NCBI GenBank assembly: GCA_030035585.1
Contig: CM057472.1
Span: 93,183,601 to 93,247,600, forward strand
From: Dugong dugon
Lineage: Eukaryota > Chordata > Mammalia > Sirenia > Dugongidae
Length of the DNA stretch: 64,000 nt
Direction: 5' to 3'
The position numbers and the translations under genes were made by a program. The first letter of the stretch is position 1. Each line of letters starts with the position of its first letter. Shown piece by piece: positions 33,179 through 44,910 of this stretch. The notes under the pieces were generated by a model, which searched no databases, was not told the DNA's origin, and saw nothing but the letters and a program-made list of their open reading frames with translations.

Positions 33179-35714
33179 CACTTTGGGGATAATAGAGAAT
33201 AGAATTAGTGAAAAATACAACTGCAAGCAATTCTATTGCCGAAGATCTAGAAATTTTACATTATCCTAATCGCACATGAACATCTATCCAATATTCACAA
33301 AAGATAAGATTAAAAAATATTTGATAAGAGAGTGTTTTTTCATTCATTTGTTTATATTTTTGTCTCAGTTATTTCCAGTCTTTCTTGTGGTACTGGTTTC
33401 CACCATGACTATAATTTATCAGGACCCTGGTTGGTTTTCTACCGTATCTCTTGAGTCCTGTCAACAAATTCTCAAACTTATAATCAGTGCTTTGAGACTC
33501 TCAATCTCTTTTAAGTTTGTTTAAAAACAAAACAGAGTTTTTGAAAAATCAGAGTTTTATTCAGATTCAAAAACTTGAAAATCAAGAAGCATCAAAACAA
33601 AAGTTTAATATAGCATTCTGAAGAGAGCACATAAGCATCTTCTATCAGAACATTGTAACAGTGGGGAAAGAGTACAGGGGTACATTTGATAGATTAACAT
33701 TCAACATATTCTGTTAGACTTGTTTATGGAGAATTTCTGTTGGCTGGGGTACTCAACCTTAGCCACTGTTTCCTGTGTTCAAGGGTTGGTTACTGCAACA
33801 GCCTGGGTGGGCCACTTAAGAATGTTGCAGAACAAGTTATTTTGGTCAAGAGTGTATTCATAGGTCACTTACTGTAAAAAAGCAGAAATAAGGGCCTAAG
33901 ACAAAATGAAGTCCTATTCAGACTTGTGTCAGCCATTTTAATTATGCCAAGCACCTCAGTTTTAGAGTGCTCTTTCACACAAGTTATTGTTTATTTCCTA
34001 CGTAAATCCAAGCGAAAAGTTACTATGAAGAGGTGCAGATGGAAAAGATTGAGATGTATTACTGAAAATGTAAAAATAGGTATAGATTTCTTGCGGATTC
34101 CTCTTTCTTCTTTTTGGGAATTCTCAGATAGCAATGCTGTCAGATAACAATGCTCTCACGTACATAGGTATTCAAATACAACATCGATACATGCTATACT
34201 GATCATAATAAAACTGAAAAATTTATACTCCAGAGACATAGCACATTCCTTACCAAAGATAAACTGGCACAAATCAGGTTTTTTGGGGTTTTTTTTTCTT
34301 CTTTTTCAGCTGCTTCTCCTCAAGAGTACGAATTAGTCATATTTGAAGATATATATGTTATGTAACTTAATAGGAATTTGCATCTTATATCTGTACTAAT
34401 TCCTACATGTGTTTGGAAAAGCGAAATCAAAGACGTGTAAGTCCCGCCTAGGAGGTAGATTCAGTAGTGTGCTACCTGTGTCTGTTTGTGTCTGATATAG
34501 ATTTATAGAGACGGGTAGAATTAGAAATCTTGGTATAAGATTAGTATCATAAATACAATGGAATTCACTACTCATGGTGCAAAAAGTAATTATGTGAATA
34601 TTTTCAGAAGTTAAGATTATAATCTTATATTCGATAATTAAGATAATTATTTTCTCAGCACATAATAGTGTTTTATACATAGTATCAATATAATTTTATT
34701 TATTTATGGCAAAGTTTATGTCTCATCTATCATCATAGAGAGTGAGATTTTTTACTGCCAATGAGAGGAGTATAACCACAGAACACCAACTAGAGTAAGA
34801 GGTAAAGACATCTCATAAAGAGGAAGCTTGTCCAAACTCACTTACCCTCTCTGATTAAGAGAAATTCTTTCAACAAACAAGCAAGAGAAACTCCAGCATG
34901 CATCAGCATGTACAAGACTACGTTAATACTAAAATTATACAGTGAATGAGAAAGAGCTTTGTAAACTGAAAGTTATTGTCTCTAATCATAAAGTATCACT
35001 ATGGTGATGCTGAGCGATAATGAGGATTGATATGGTTGTTTTCTCAGACATCAACCTTGTATATGTGGCTTAATACTGTCCATGTACTTAAAATAACCCA
35101 TCTCTGCATTTGTATTCCTTTTGTTCATATAGCTCATCAACCACATTTTGATCAAGCTCTAACATTATTTTTGGCCACATATTTTTTTAAAATTTTTTCT
35201 TAAATGTAAAACTTACTGTGTAAAAAGGACCTTTATTTTATTTTTCCATAATTCATCTTTCTATGAACTTCTATTTCTAGTATACCAAGATTTAAGGAAA
35301 GGATTATGTTTATTGTATTCATATTCTTAATGAATCTATAAACTGTAAAAATCTCTCATCCCAACTCTTGTCCCTCAAAACAGTCAAATATAAACATTTC
35401 AGCATATTCTTCTATAGCATTCACATTAAAAAGCTTTGACCCAGGCTTTCTGTGTATTCTACCAAGAAGACACAAGGAGCTCCCAAAAGAGTTCTGAGGG
35501 CCCTCCACTCCTTCAGCCCCTGACGTTGGCCACCCAGGCCAAAACTCCACAGCAGCCAGTGGGCAAAGGCGTGTTCGAGAAGCTCTAGATATATTCTATT
35601 GTTCTACACTAGTCCACAAAAATTCCACACCAGACAATCCACAGGATGAAGTCATTCGAATTGGTTCAGAGACAAATTGCTCCATAAGTAGGTGCTTTGG
35701 TAAAGCCTATATGT
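33179..35714. other. Mostly unique AT-rich DNA
   Basis: 33540-33930 (gttttattcag .. gggtactcaaccttagccac) might be an antisense LTR, but I cannot assign it. Short open frames (33276-33524, 33926-34147, 34396-34680) have no recognisable domain. Confidence 0.4.
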
Positions 35715-35924
35715 TATTGCTGTTGTTGTTGGGTACTGTCAAGTTGAACTCAACTCATATAGACCCGGCATGACAGAACAGAACAGCCCCATAGGGTTTT
35801 CTTGGCTGTAATCTTTTATGGAAGCTAATGGTCTGGCGTTCTCCTGAGAAGCAGCTGGGTGAAATTCGAACCACCAACCTTTCAGTTAGCAGCTGAGCAC
35901 TTAAGAGTTGTGCCACCTGGTCTC
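35715..35924 (-). mobile_element. AfroSINE, class c
   Basis: The tail complement is RTE-like (ttgctgttgttgttgggtac), then aactcaactcatatagaccc and cagccccatagggttttctt. The class-c block ggctgtaatcttttatggaa follows, and the head ends gttgtgccacctggtctcc. The tail makes the link to the RTE 3' end especially clear. Confidence 0.9.
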
Positions 35925-37129
35925 CTTTCAGAGTAATTCCCATAAATCACATTTATATGAATTGCTCCTCATTTCCCATTACTATTATACCTATGCCTTT
36001 AAGAGTCTATGAGTTTTGGCTCAGGGACAAAAAACAAAAAAACAAAAAAAAAAAAACGCTTTTCCTTTATAGTCAGGCTTTCTACAGATGTCTTTTATGA
36101 GTTGATGGGACCTTCTTGATATTTTATTTCATGGCCCCATAGCACATAAATAGTATTAATACTTGCACCCTTCGTCCACGTATATGTATAGGAGGTGTTG
36201 TGCTCTTTATCTCTTCCTTCATCCAAGGTCCTACTTGCTGTGGGTGATAAAATTCAGGCAGAAGTTTTTAAAAACTTCAGTCTCAAACTTAATTAAAATG
36301 TCCATTTATCACCAAACATAACAAGCCATAAATTATGTGGATGTTTCAGTTTATTTGGCTCTGCAAACATGTCACTTTGATCGATATAAATTTGGCTTCC
36401 CTGATGTGCGGAAACAGAAAGTGGCAGTTCAGTGGTATCTTCTCCTCCAATAGAATTAAAGAAACCCTAGCTAGAGGGCTGTCAGTTGAGCCTAAATGGG
36501 AAATTTAGCAACAGAGGGTAAGTCCTGCAGAAGTAAGGGAAATTTCTAAGAGTTTAAAAGAAGATCAAAGATTCTGGGAAATACGGGGTAGTCACAGATT
36601 CCATATTGCACGATGCAAAGGAAAAGCATAGAAAACTGATACGGGGCAGGAGGTTTTACCGAGAGAGAGAAAACCACAGAAAGCATGTTTGAGTAGTCAT
36701 TCACCAAAAGAAACTTAAAAGAAGGAGCTTATGGCCATTTCTGAGAGGTAGACATGGAAATACTATGAAGAAAAAAAAAAAAAAGATTAAAAAAGCACTC
36801 ATAAAAGCAGACTCAAAAAGACTAGAGATTCAGACTAATATTGAAGTATCTGAATAAATAATCTGTCTTGCAACTAACCCTAGGGATGATGTCGGTTTTC
36901 ATGGGACAGTCGCTAAGATACTAATTTTGAATAACTTAAAAATCTCTTGTCGAAAACTCCCAAACTGGAATCGAAAATAAATAAATAGCTCTCCACTGCC
37001 TTTGCTGAAGAGAAGGCTAAAAGACTTCAATATATTTTCCTCCATAAAATTCTCAAATGCAAAGTGGTCAGTACAGATCTTTAAATAGCTAAGAAACGTG
37101 AACACCTCCTTTCCCCATTAAAGTATAAA
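35925..37129. other. Unique DNA with A-runs
   Basis: A-rich runs near 36028-36056 and 36772-36785. No gene. Confidence 0.45.
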
Positions 37130-37700
37130 AACATCTTTTAAGTTGTCTGGATTTCATGAAACCTGGCCTGCAGGTATAGAATTGGTATGTGCTAGGAGCC
37201 ACAATTTGTTTGAACTTGGCAGCCTTTATTGCCTATTTTAATTAATTTTCTTTGTCACATTCCATATATTTCCTTTACTGCATTCAAGGGAATATACAGA
37301 GGTGCCCCAGGGTGGCTAATTTAACACCTGAAATTTCCATTATTAATATTTTTTTCTATGTCTGAGATTGACTCGTGGGCAGCGCTGTGCACAAGTGTGG
37401 CATAGCAAATTCCTGTAGCGGGCATTCATTTCGGATAAGATTGCATCAACAGCTCTTAATAGGGATGACATTTTTCCTTTGAAGTTCCTGGGCAAGACCT
37501 CTTGTAATCCCCCGTGTTGCTTTTATTTAGCCAGAATATATAGCTGTCCCGATAATGTTTGTTCTCAGTTCAAATCTCATTAGCTTGGTATTTGCATTCA
37601 CTCCTTATGTAATGATGAAGAACTTCTGAGTTGAATGAGGCCGCTGGGAATAGATACATGTGTGCATGTGCATGATGTGATTAGAAATTCTCTGCGTAGT
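37130..37700. other. TE-free segment, candidate conserved non-coding element
   Basis: No transposon pattern is visible. It has homeodomain-type TAATTA cores (ttttaattaattttctttg near 37236) and an AT core at 37340-37351, and holds a few CpGs amid AT-rich DNA (tcgtgggcagcgctgtgcac near 37373). Such features are common in developmental enhancers. Conservation cannot be judged from one sequence. Confidence 0.3.
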
Positions 37701-37744
37701 TATGACTGACAGGCAGAGAAATAAAAACATAACAGTCAACCATA

Positions 37745-37945
37745 CTTAGATTGAAATCTCAACCACCTATCCAAGGCTGTGAGACTTTAGGCAAATTACA
37801 TAACAGACGCTCAATTTCCCGAGTTATAAAATGGGAGAGCAATAATGCTTTTCTCATAGAATTACTACGTGGATTAAATTAGAGAACAGCTAAAACAAGT
37901 ACTTAGCAAACTGTAAAGCAATATAAAGATACTAGCGTTTTATGT
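37745..37945 (+). repeat. MIR SINE
   Basis: ggctgtgagactttaggcaa, attacataacagacgctcaa, ttataaaatgggagagcaat, then attactacgtggattaaatt and acttagcaaactgtaaagc follow the MIR consensus order. Confidence 0.75.
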
Positions 37946-37967
37946 TGAGGAAACCAACGTGGCATAC

Positions 37968-38125
37968 AGTGTTGGAGTCAGATCTGGATCTGAAGTTCAT
38001 CTCTACCACCTACTACATGATTGACTTCTCTCTGCCTCTGTGTTTCTCATCCATAAAATGGGGATAATAATAAAACCTTCCACATGGGCTATTGTGAAGA
38101 TTGAATTAAAAAAAAAATCATATAA
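37968..38125 (+). repeat. MIR SINE, second copy in tandem
   Basis: gttggagtcagatctggatc, tctaccacctactacatgat, ctctgcctctgtgtttctca, then ataaaatggggataataata and tattgtgaagattgaatt. Same orientation as its neighbour, about 25 bases away. Confidence 0.75.
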
Positions 38126-38961
38126 GTCTTTTATTCAATGCCATTTTGGAGTATAAATATTCAGTTAATGATCGTTATAATTTATTATTCTTTGGGGGGC
38201 TAGTGTTTGAGAGATAATTCTTGCACCTCTGATAAACATCTTAGGTAAAGAAGGAGAGGTCTCTCCCCATTTAAACATTAATGACTTCAGGTGTTAGGCA
38301 AACAGACCCAACTCAAGGTCTCTCTCACCTCGCTACTTCTTTTTTTAAAAAGCAGCACTCACAATAAAAGGAATTATTTCCCTTGCAATTAGTATGTGTT
38401 GCCTCAGTATTGTGTATTAATAGATCAGAACTGAATAGGAGAGACTTGTTAAACCACTGGTTAGTCCCTGAAGACTAGGGCAGGAAAGAAAGTAACCAAA
38501 TACATAGATTTAATCTGATAGGATCTAGAATTTATCAGATTTAATCAGGTAATACTCTCCTCAGACCATATTAATGAATGACTAGGTAAAAGAATGAATG
38601 AGGAAAAGGTAGCTGCAGTAATTATAGAAGATAGTTATAGAAAAAAAAAATTATTGAAGCAGATGGGAAGCATTAAGAGTAAATATTACGAGAGATTGCC
38701 AGAGTTGTGGCAGGAGTGGGGTGGGGGCACCTAAGTAAGAGAAATGGAATAAGATGGAAAGGACTAGACAGAGTTAAGGTACAACCCTCCCTCATTGCAA
38801 CATCTTGATGAGAACCCACATCCTCATTTCGACGGTCAATCACTTACTTCCCATCATTTCCTTTGGCCAATTTCTCCCATTTTGCCTTAGAATTAGGCTC
38901 TGATAACAAAAATTCTCCCAAACATGATAATTGTTATTTTGAGTAGACTACTGAGCACTTC
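38126..38961. other. Unique DNA
   Basis: No gene or repeat supported beyond an A-run at 38641-38650. Confidence 0.45.
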
Positions 38962-38973
38962 AAGTCTGTTATA

Positions 38974-39126
38974 AACCAGTTGTCGTCGAGTCAATTATGA
39001 CTGATACCAACCCGACAGGACAGAGTAGAACTGCCCCATAGGGTTTCCAAGGAGCAGCTGGTTGATTTAAACTGCTGATCTTGTGGTTCACAGCCTAGCT
39101 CTTAACCACTGCACCACCAGGGCTCC
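38974..39126 (-). mobile_element. AfroSINE, class a
   Basis: aaccagttgtcgtcgagtca, then gacaggacagagtagaactg, ccccatagggtttccaagga and cttaaccactgcaccaccag, ending ggctcc. Flanked by the target motif aagtctgttata. Confidence 0.93.
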
Positions 39127-39224
39127 GAGTCTGTTTTTTCTTTTTTTTTTTTTAAAGTCTGTTAAAAAAAAAAAAAAAAAAAAGCTCTTAACCACTACTT
39201 CACAGGTTTTCCAAGTCTGCTATA
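39127..39224 (-). repeat. Second SINE head fragment and repeated target motif
   Basis: Copies of agtctgtt at 39128 and 39156, long T- and A-runs, then gctcttaaccactacttcac (a second, short AfroSINE head complement). The final aagtctgctata (39213-39224) closes the complex. Together with 38962-38973 the motif occurs four times. Confidence 0.6.
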
Positions 39225-39789
39225 GGTGCCTTTAAAAATAATAATAATAACACTGAATTTTGAGAATATAGCATGTACAGAGCAATTTTTCTTTAAATGG
39301 GGATAAAAACAAACTCTGAGGGCTAACATCCTGCTTAGCCAAGCCAAAAAGTAATGTTAATTTAAGCTGGGATATGAATATCAGTGTTGCTTTTTTTTTT
39401 AAGTGTATAAAGACGTGATTAGAAAAATGATCATGAGCCCGTAAAACAAAGACAGTGGCACACTTTTTTTCTGTCTCTGTCCTCTAGCTTACTCCTACTA
39501 TTTTCCTACTATGCACCAAGAACTGTTAGACAATCAACTCACAGTCATTGAAACAAGAAATTGGACAGGACCCCATGCAACAGCCAAAGGAGCTGGACAC
39601 ATGTCCACACAGCTGCATAAATTCTTCATGCTAATTTGCATAGGCTGTCTTCATTTGTCATACAGCAGAGAGACGCAGTCATTTCTCCCTATCCTCATTC
39701 CTTTTCTTTTAATCTAGCTCTTATTCCCATAAATGGCCTCTCATTTAGTCAAGTTTAAGGCATTTCTTTTTACTTTAATTCAACCATTC
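39225..39789. other. Unique DNA
   Basis: No gene; the 68-codon frame at 39511-39717 has no recognisable domain. Confidence 0.45.
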
Positions 39790-40166
39790 CAAACCCAAAC
39801 CAAATCCATCGTCATCAAGATGATTCCAAGTCATAGTGACCCTATAGGACAGAGTACAACTGCCCCACAGGATTTGTAAGGCTGTAATCTTTACCAGGAG
39901 CCCTGGTGGCACAGTGGTTAACAGCTCAGCTGCTAAACAAAAAACGGTTGGCAGTTCGAATCCACCAGCCGCTACTTGGAAACCCTACAGGGTGGTTCTA
40001 CTCTGTCCTATAGGGTCACTACGAGTCAGAATGGACTCAGTGACAGCGGGTAATCTATATGGAAGCAGACTGTCACACCTTTCTCCCAAGAAATGGCTGG
40101 TAGGTTCTAACCATTGACCTTTTGGTTAACATCTCAGAGGTTTAACCATGAACCCCCAGGGCTCCT
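39790..40166 (-). mobile_element. AfroSINE, class c, split by another SINE
   Basis: The tail half is 39790-39896 (aaaccaaatccatcgtcatc, tcatagtgaccctataggac, ggctgtaatctttac). The head half is 40051-40166 (ggaagcagactgtcacacct, then tttggttaacatctcagag and aacccccagggctcct). The two parts join into one class-c copy when the insert is removed. Confidence 0.9.
39897..40050 (+). mobile_element. AfroSINE, class a, nested in another SINE
   Basis: Complete sense copy: ggagccctggtggcacagtg, gttggcagttcgaatccacc, ttggaaaccctacagggtgg, ggtcactacgagtcagaatg. Flanked by taatctttac (39885-39894) and taatctatat (40051-40060), the likely target-site duplication. Confidence 0.93.
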
Positions 40167-40554
40167 CAGTCTCTAATTCAGCACGAAAGTTGTGAGGAAC
40201 CACAAACAATCCAGGACATCACCGAAATAAAAGTAAAATTCATTACTGAGCCAAGGATATCAATCATCACGCCCAGCTGTCAATCAATACGCCTATCATC
40301 CTGGCAAAAGCTGAACTGACTTCCAATACTGGATTAATAGACCCTGTTTTCTCTGACTTCCCAGTTTACCATTATGCCCATTGGGAGTCCACCCCTCTTT
40401 CTCTTAATTTACTGCTTTTTTGATTTTTACTTTTAACAGTTTAGCACATATTCTCCATAAGAATTAAGTCACTTATGGGTAATTATTATTTGTCCTCTCC
40501 CTGTAGGTGACTAACCTGAAATTTAATGTCAGCATGGATTGTGAGGGTCACTGC

Positions 40555-40960
40555 ACCAGTGTGTTTGGCAGGCTTGGCTAACTGTTCCTACAATGATTCC
40601 CAAATTTCAGAGGCTTAGCACGATAGAGATTCATTTCTCGCTCATTCAGTGCAGGTGTCTGATGGTGATCCATGGACTTTGGCTTCTTCCGTCTGTGATT
40701 CACCATACCCTGGAGCCTATAATTCTTTGCTGGATTTCTGCATCTAGCTGGGAAAAAGAGCATATGGGGAATCATGGAGGAGCGTGCATGGGCCAAGCCT
40801 GGAGGTGGTGAACATCACTCTCACTCTCACTCCATTAACCAAAACTCAGCTAACCTGCCACACGTAACAGAACAGAGGAAGGGGGATGCAGGCTAGCTTG
40901 AGCCCAGTAGGAAAGTTAAAGACATCTGATGAACAATTAGTTAAACTCTGCCATATCTGC
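40555..40960. repeat. Old interspersed repeat, same kind as 42366-42720
   Basis: ttcccaaatttcagaggctt, then agagattcatttctcgctca, matches a pattern I remember from old mammalian LTR-like repeats (cccaaa .. cagtggctta .. tttatttctcgctca). The family is not certain. Confidence 0.4.
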
Positions 40961-42365
40961 CCCTTAGGAAACAAGGTATGCATTATACTCATCCCCACAC
41001 TCATAAAATGCACACATCTTCTCCCCAAGGGACCTAATTTAAAGTTGCATTTAGTTATTATGTCTAATTAAAAGTCCAAGATCTACAGGGGCTACCTAGT
41101 CATCAGTGGCTCCTCAAGGTACAGTAACATCTGAAATAAAAAGATCCATTACCCATCACCCACCAACAGCTAATATACAATGTTAGAGTAGGGAGAGGGA
41201 GAACTGCAATGAGCATTTCCATTTGGAAAAAGGAATAATGGAAGAAATAGATATTATTCTGTAGCAATTCTGAAATCCTGCTGGGCCATCACTAGGAAGA
41301 CCCTCTACCCATGGGGTGTAGGAAGTTCATTGATTAGACTATATTCTGCTCTCTATTGTATCTTATTTTCTTGTTCTTCCCTCTGAAATGTTCTTTATTT
41401 TCCATTGCTCTCCATGGCTCAGAATTGCACGGAACATCCTGGTGCATCCTGGTGCATCTGCATTATTAACAATAGTAGTTCCCTTCATTTGTTGAAGTGC
41501 AATGAATTGAGCAATAACATATATCATTAAACTACGCATGGGCATGCTTAAAGTGGCTATTGGAGAATATAACCTCTTGGAATCTATGTAATTTACCTTT
41601 ACACTTCTTGGTGCTGCCAATTTTGGAACTTAAAGACTATTTTAATGTTTGAACAATCAGATGGTTTCTGTTTGTTTTTTGTAGGGGAGGCAGTCTGGGC
41701 TCCTGGTTTCTTTGTAACACAATTTCTTTAAAACTAAAAATTCAGGATGTTTTTCATCTAATCAGTTCATGTTGCAGTAATCTCACCCAAATTTCTTTTC
41801 TAGACATACTTTTTTAAGCCTAATTTATTTAATCAAGCTAATACTGACTACCTTGATGCTATTTAGAAAGCTAGACCTGTGAGGGAAGTTTATACTTTTA
41901 ATTAGATTTTTGGTTTTTTTTTTTTTTTTTTAAACTGAGAAATCTCTCTGGGTGTTCAAGACCCATTGTAGTCTAAAGTCTTACTATTTGGCTTTCAGGA
42001 AAAAAATAAAAATAAAAATTGGCCTTCCCTATGTATTAGGGCCCTTGATCTTCAGAATTTTCCTCATTTTGTTCAATCTCTTTTTAAAAAAAAAATCAGG
42101 TGATTTTCACCTGAAAGCATCTCTTTCTTATTATACCTTAACAAGAAAGCCACAAGACATTAAAACATCTCTCCGATCTTACTTTTTTAAATGACTTACC
42201 CTAGAGCTATAGGTTCAGTAGCCATATTGCCTATAAGACATTCCTACAGGCTAATGTCTGTATTTCCTTGCTGATTGTTGCCTATCAACTACACCTTAAT
42301 CACATATTTTAGTTTTTTTTTTTCTTTTCTAAAAAGATATCCCACTTTAAAATACTCATTTCTGT
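40961..42365. other. Unique DNA with T-runs
   Basis: T-run at about 41909-41929. No supportable gene; frames up to 85 codons have no domain. Confidence 0.45.
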
Positions 42366-42720
42366 ATTAGTCAGGGTGGGCTAACCATGGTAGCAAACAA
42401 CCCCAAATTTTTTACAACGTGACAGGATAAGCTATTTCATTCTCATACATGGAACAGTTCAATATAGGGCTTCATTGGGCAGCTTTGAATATGAGAATTC
42501 AAAGACCCAAGCTCCTTCCATATTGGGGTTCTGCTGACCTCTCGTTCTTGGGAGTTCTCTGCAACTGGCCGATGGTCAGGAGAAAATGGTGAATCACAAG
42601 GATTGTGTATTGTTCAAGTCTGGAAAGTGTATGCATCACAGTCAGTCACAGTCCCTTGGTAAAACTCAGTCATGTGATCACACCTAACTGGAAAGATAGT
42701 GGATAAAGTAGTATAATTAT
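42366..42720. repeat. Old interspersed repeat (LTR-like)
   Basis: ttagtcagggtgggctaacc, then tagcaaacaaccccaaattt, and further on gtcatgtgatcacacctaac. Similar in type to 40555-40960. Family unassigned. Confidence 0.4.
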
Positions 42721-42809
42721 GAACTTACGAAGAAAAGAGAAATTGATGAACAGCTAGGTAGTCTTTATTACAGTAAATACATCACAGAACAGTTCTGTGC
42801 CTTGGTCTT

Positions 42810-43289
42810 TGTCTTAGTCATCTAGTGTTACTATAACAGAAATACCACAAGTGTATGGCTTTAACAAAGAGAAATTTATTTCTTCACAGTAAGGTAGGCT
42901 AGAAGTCCGAATTCGGGGCATCAGCTCCAGGGGGAGGCTTTCTCTCTCTGTCAGCCTTTTCATCAATGTTCCCCCAGACCAGGAGCTTCTCTGTGCAGGG
43001 ATCACGCGTCCAAAGGACACGCTCTGCTCCTGGCACTGCTTTCTTGGTTGTATGAGGTCCCCCTGTCTCTCTGCTCATTTCTGTCTTATATCTCAAGACA
43101 TTGCCTCAGGACACAATCCAATCTTGCAAATTGAGTCCTGCCTTACTAACACAACTGCTACCCATCCTCCCTCATTAACATCATAGAGGCAGGATTTACA
43201 ACATATAGGAAAGTCACACAATACCAGGAATCATGGCCCATCCAAACGGATACACACATTTTTTGGAGGACATAATTCAATCTGTGACA
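42810..43289 (-). mobile_element. Solo LTR (MaLR-like) with 5-bp target-site duplication
   Basis: The 480-base block has retroviral TG..CA ends (tgtcttagtcatctagtg .. cataattcaatctgtgaca). It is flanked on both sides by gtctt (42805-42809 and 43290-43294). Inside are gaaataccacaagtgtatgg, gagaaatttatttcttcaca and catcagctccagggggaggc. Read on the minus strand, the AATAAA-like signal lies in the left part. There is no internal region, so this is a recombined solo LTR. The 5-base duplication fits ERVL/MaLR elements. Confidence 0.85.
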
Positions 43290-43445
43290 GTCTTCGACAA
43301 CAGATTTAAAATTTTTCTATATTCGCCCATAATTTTGTTTAAAGCTCAGCACCTCCATCATGTCTTTCTTCACTAAAGATAATCATTGTCATTAAATCCC
43401 ACAGCCCATAAAGGTAAAACTTCAATTATTAAGTTACTTATTTGT

Positions 43446-43500
43446 ATATAGGGTCATTCTGAATCAGATTCTACTCAACGGCAATGAGTTTTATTTCTAT
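43446..43500 (+). mobile_element. AfroSINE 3' tail fragment
   Basis: tatagggtcattctgaatca and ctactcaacggcaatgagtt match the SINE tail only. A (gtt)n-like run follows. Confidence 0.65.
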
Positions 43501-44462
43501 CTTAGTTTTTTGTTGTTGTTGTTTTGTTGTCCTTGCTGTTAACATTTTAATTTTGGTATCCAAAAGCTATATGGCTCTGTAACACATTTCAAGGAGCCAT
43601 AAGCCCTCTAGGTGGTATGTTTAGCTGAAAATGCGCTTGAGTCTCTTACTTATAAAACACAAATTCATAGATTTAATGTGAAGTTAATATACATTATTAA
43701 TTATTCATGGAGCTATGCAAGATGCAAATCTATTGGGGATTGTATTCATGAAATTAAAGTAAATTGTTCAGAAACACAAGAATTTTCTAAACATACAACA
43801 ACAAATGGTATTGGTTTAATCTAGATTTTTCAGAGTTTTACCAAATAAACATACAAATTGTCACATTAACTTCCAAATTATTTCTTGAAACTAAAGTATT
43901 TTTTGATTAAACATTTCCTTCAAAATATTCACTGAAGTATATTAATAAAAATAAAGTAATAAACTATTTTTAAATAATCTACAGAACATAATAGTATAAA
44001 TTTATTACTAAATATTATAAATACTATAAAAAATACATACAAAAAAACCCTGAAAATATTTCTATTGTTATATAAACTGTTGGAAGAGATTGGAATTAAA
44101 TACATATTTTAAAATATTGTGATCATATTATATATTATTTCTACTTATTAGATTGAACATACATAATTTTTTCCATTGGATATTCTTAGAGAAAATAATA
44201 TTTTATTATACCAGTGTTTTGACAAGTGGTTGTAAGATCATAGATTCTACTAAACCTCTAAAGTTGAATAGTTTTTCATTTTTCTAAAATTTTTATAAAT
44301 CAAACTATACTAAACAAATAGAGGTCAGAAGCACTTATGAAACATATATAAAATATGTTCCTGTAGTTGTTCATTGTTACTTATGTGTGTGTGTATCTTT
44401 ATACACATGGGGTTGCTTTAAAAACCTAGACATGATTTTTTTTAAACTGTCAATACATATTG
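43501..44462. other. Very AT-rich DNA
   Basis: No gene or recognisable transposon. Confidence 0.5.
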
Positions 44463-44615
44463 GGGAGCCCCGGTGGTATAGCAGTTAAGAGCTTGGCTGC
44501 TAACCAAAAGGCTGTCAGCTTGAAACCACCAGCCTCTCCTTGGAAACTCTATGGGGCAATTCTACTCTGTCCTATAGAGTCCCTATGAGTCGGAATTGAC
44601 TTGATGGCAACGGGT
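44463..44615 (+). mobile_element. AfroSINE, class a
   Basis: ggggagccccggtggtatag, gcttggctgctaaccaaaag, tccttggaaactctatgggg and tgagtcggaattgacttgat. Complete. Confidence 0.93.
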
Positions 44616-44910
44616 AATCCATAAAGTGCCTGAAACTATATCTGTGTGCATTATAATGTAAATAATATTTTTTGGTTTTTAATTTTCATTAAAAACCTAT
44701 AAGTATGTAAATACATATTTTTCTTTAATTTATTCTAATATATATGAATTGGAAAAAGCGAGAATTTGGAACTAGAATAATCTTAAAAAATAATCTAATT
44801 ATTGTAAGTATGTATCAATATTTTAGAATAATTAATAAAATTTGCCCAATGCCTTTCTTGGCTTTAACACTTAAATATCCTGATTTTTGTGTCTCACGTA
44901 TGTTTAAGTT

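Noticed and set aside
39897..39970. tRNA-like sequence, considered as a tRNA gene
   Set aside because: It is the head of an AfroSINE; the same sequence heads every copy and is followed by the SINE body.
42810..43289. A provirus with internal genes
   Set aside because: The 5-base duplication closes directly around a single LTR, leaving no internal region.
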